Made by a program: the position numbers and the translations under genes. Source: DSSB01 sp046346845 (GTDB taxonomy: Bacteria; UBA10199; DSSB01). From it: a stretch of DNA of 64,000 nucleotides. Numbering within the stretch: position 1 is the first letter of the stretch; every line of letters begins with the position of its first letter. Shown one piece after another: positions 63,034 through 64,000 of this stretch. The notes beneath the pieces were generated by a model that made no database searches, was not told where the DNA came from, and saw only the letters and a program-made list of their open reading frames with translations. Location of the stretch: positions 87,657-151,656 of the forward strand of contig JAXMHH010000008.1 of the NCBI GenBank assembly GCA_046346845.1, in the 5' to 3' direction.

Positions 63034-64000
63034 TCAGCGGAGTGGTGAGAAGAGAATCCGCAGGCGAAGCCCCAACAAGGCGCCCAGCACCTTGGTCATA
63101 TAACGCATGGTCTTGAGGCCGCGAATCGTGGAGACGCCCTCTTGACGGGAGGCCATGGGCACCGCCACCTCTTGAATCTTCATGCCGGCCCAGGCCAGCA
63201 AGGCGATCGTCTCGGGCTCGGGGTATTCCTCCGGCATATAGCGAGACAGGAAATGGAAGGCGCGCCCCGAGTAGGCGCGAAACCCGCTGGTGGGGTCGGA
63301 GATCCTGGCGGGAAAGCGAAGGCCCCGCAGGGTGAGGGCGATCAGCCAGGCCCCCATCCGGCGCCACCGCGTGGTGCTCGCCGCGCCGGCGTCGGAACCC
63401 ACGTAGCGAGAACCCACGACGAGGTCGACGCGGCCTTGCTCGGCCACCGCGACGAGCTGAGCAATGCGGCCGACGGGATGCTGGCCGTCCGCGTCGCACT
63501 GCACCAAATAATCCGCCCCCCGCAGTTCAGCTATCCGGATCCCGGTGAGCAGCGCGGCCGCCACCCCCATGTTCTGCCGATGCGAGGCGAAATGCCCCAG
63601 GGCGCAGGCCCTCAGACGTTCGGCGCTGTCGTCCTGGGAGCCGTCGTCGATGAAGCAATAGTCGAGCGGAAAATCCGAGCGCTCCGCCAGGGTTTTCAAT
63701 TCCCCGGCGAGCGATTCCAGGGTCGCCGCCTCGTTGTAAGCGGGCAAGACCACCAGGACCTTGGGCCCGGCCTTGGTCGGCCAAGCGGGAGGGTTGGCAG
63801 CCAGGTATTCCTGCGCCGCCTGCAGGGTGGCTCCGTCCCGGACCAGGCGCTGGACGCGGGTGAGCTCGACGCTCTGTTCGACCAGGAGAAAAATCAGCAA
63901 GAGGATCAGGCCGGCAAAGATCAGGTTGCTGCCCAAGGACACGCCCATCGCATGGGCCAGGCGTTGGTAGAGCTCGGGAACCAGGGCCGCCGAGAGGATC
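63034..64000 (-). CDS. DUF2304-glycosyltransferase family 2 fusion (5' end outside the window)
   Basis: At least 322 aa; the frame stays open from 63948 to the window edge with LSAALVPELYQRLAHAMG, so the true start is upstream of 64000. The first part, with one or more helices (FAGLILLLIFLLVEQSVELTRVQRLV), matches DUF2304 proteins that usually are separate genes next to such enzymes. The rest is a GT2 catalytic domain: VLVVLPAYNEAATL, CFIDDGSQDDS, VQCDADGQHPV (DxD-like metal site) and SDPTSGFRAYSG, resembling polyprenyl-phosphate mannosyl/glucosyltransferases. Probably makes lipid-linked sugars used by GT-C enzymes such as the convergent DUF2142 protein. Confidence 0.88.
   Translation of the reverse strand, partial: ILSAALVPELYQRLAHAMGVSLGSNLIFAGLILLLIFLLVEQSVELTRVQRLVRDGATLQAAQEYLAANPPAWPTKAGPKVLVVLPAYNEAATLESLAGELKTLAERSDFPLDYCFIDDGSQDDSAERLRACALGHFASHRQNMGVAAALLTGIRIAELRGADYLVQCDADGQHPVGRIAQLVAVAEQGRVDLVVGSRYVGSDAGAASTTRWRRMGAWLIALTLRGLRFPARISDPTSGFRAYSGRAFHFLSRYMPEEYPEPETIALLAWAGMKIQEVAVPMASRQEGVSTIRGLKTMRYMTKVLGALLGLRLRILFSPLR

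Overview
This is a GC-rich chromosomal segment from a Gram-negative bacterium. It encodes a lipoprotein with a lipobox, an outer-membrane barrel, type III secretion export-gate proteins (SctU, SctV), several sigma-54 activators and SpoIIE/STAS partner-switching proteins. I infer a deltaproteobacterial-type or related Myxococcota/candidate-phylum lineage, probably poorly sampled; the sequence alone does not settle the taxon. I found no rRNA, tRNA, CRISPR array, insertion sequence or phage gene.

Layout. (1) 0.1-11.3 kb: a 736-aa protein and an 1,848-aa protein share an N-terminal module of about 300 residues and flank sctU, hemB and two small exported proteins. The 1,848-aa protein ends in an acyltransferase-like domain. 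(2) 11.3-12.4 kb: a YceI-like exported protein and a 55-aa exported peptide with its own promoter and a perfect terminator. (3) 12.4-22.1 kb: a tight minus-strand operon of a PAS histidine kinase, three NtrC-type activators (one with a degenerate receiver), manC, a STAS protein, a SpoIIE-type phosphatase with an N-terminal RsbW-like ATPase, and folC. (4) 22.3-26.9 kb, plus strand: purM-purN, an outer-membrane protein, a FAD oxidoreductase, and a Cys-rich exported protein behind a consensus-like sigma-54 promoter.

(5) 27-41.6 kb: the usual translation operon ffh-rpsP-rimM-trmD-rplS-rnhB is present but split. About 9 kb lies between the trmD-linked methyltransferase and rplS. This block holds a PlsC-like acyltransferase, a receiver-ATPase protein, a STAS-zinc-ribbon protein, a patatin-like lipase, a receiver/PAS-like protein and two convergent histone-deacetylase-fold paralogues. 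The rimM-trmD gap holds two long nested inverted-repeat elements related through their loops. (6) 41.6-51.7 kb: NodIJ-like ABC exporter, nusB, riboflavin genes (ribH, ribBA, ribE, ribD), nrdR, glyA, rpiB, acpP, rpmF, endonuclease V. (7) 51.8-64 kb: a third inverted-repeat element, sctV, argJ, secA, an M23 peptidase, a PP2C phosphatase, a PmbA-like protein, a DUF2142 membrane protein and a DUF2304-GT2 fusion cut by the window edge.

The least explained parts are the shared-module protein pair beside sctU, the lipid/deacetylase/partner-switch block inside the split translation operon, the sigma-54-controlled exported protein close to three sigma-54 activators, and the inverted-repeat elements. 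Links between them are inference from gene order and motifs.
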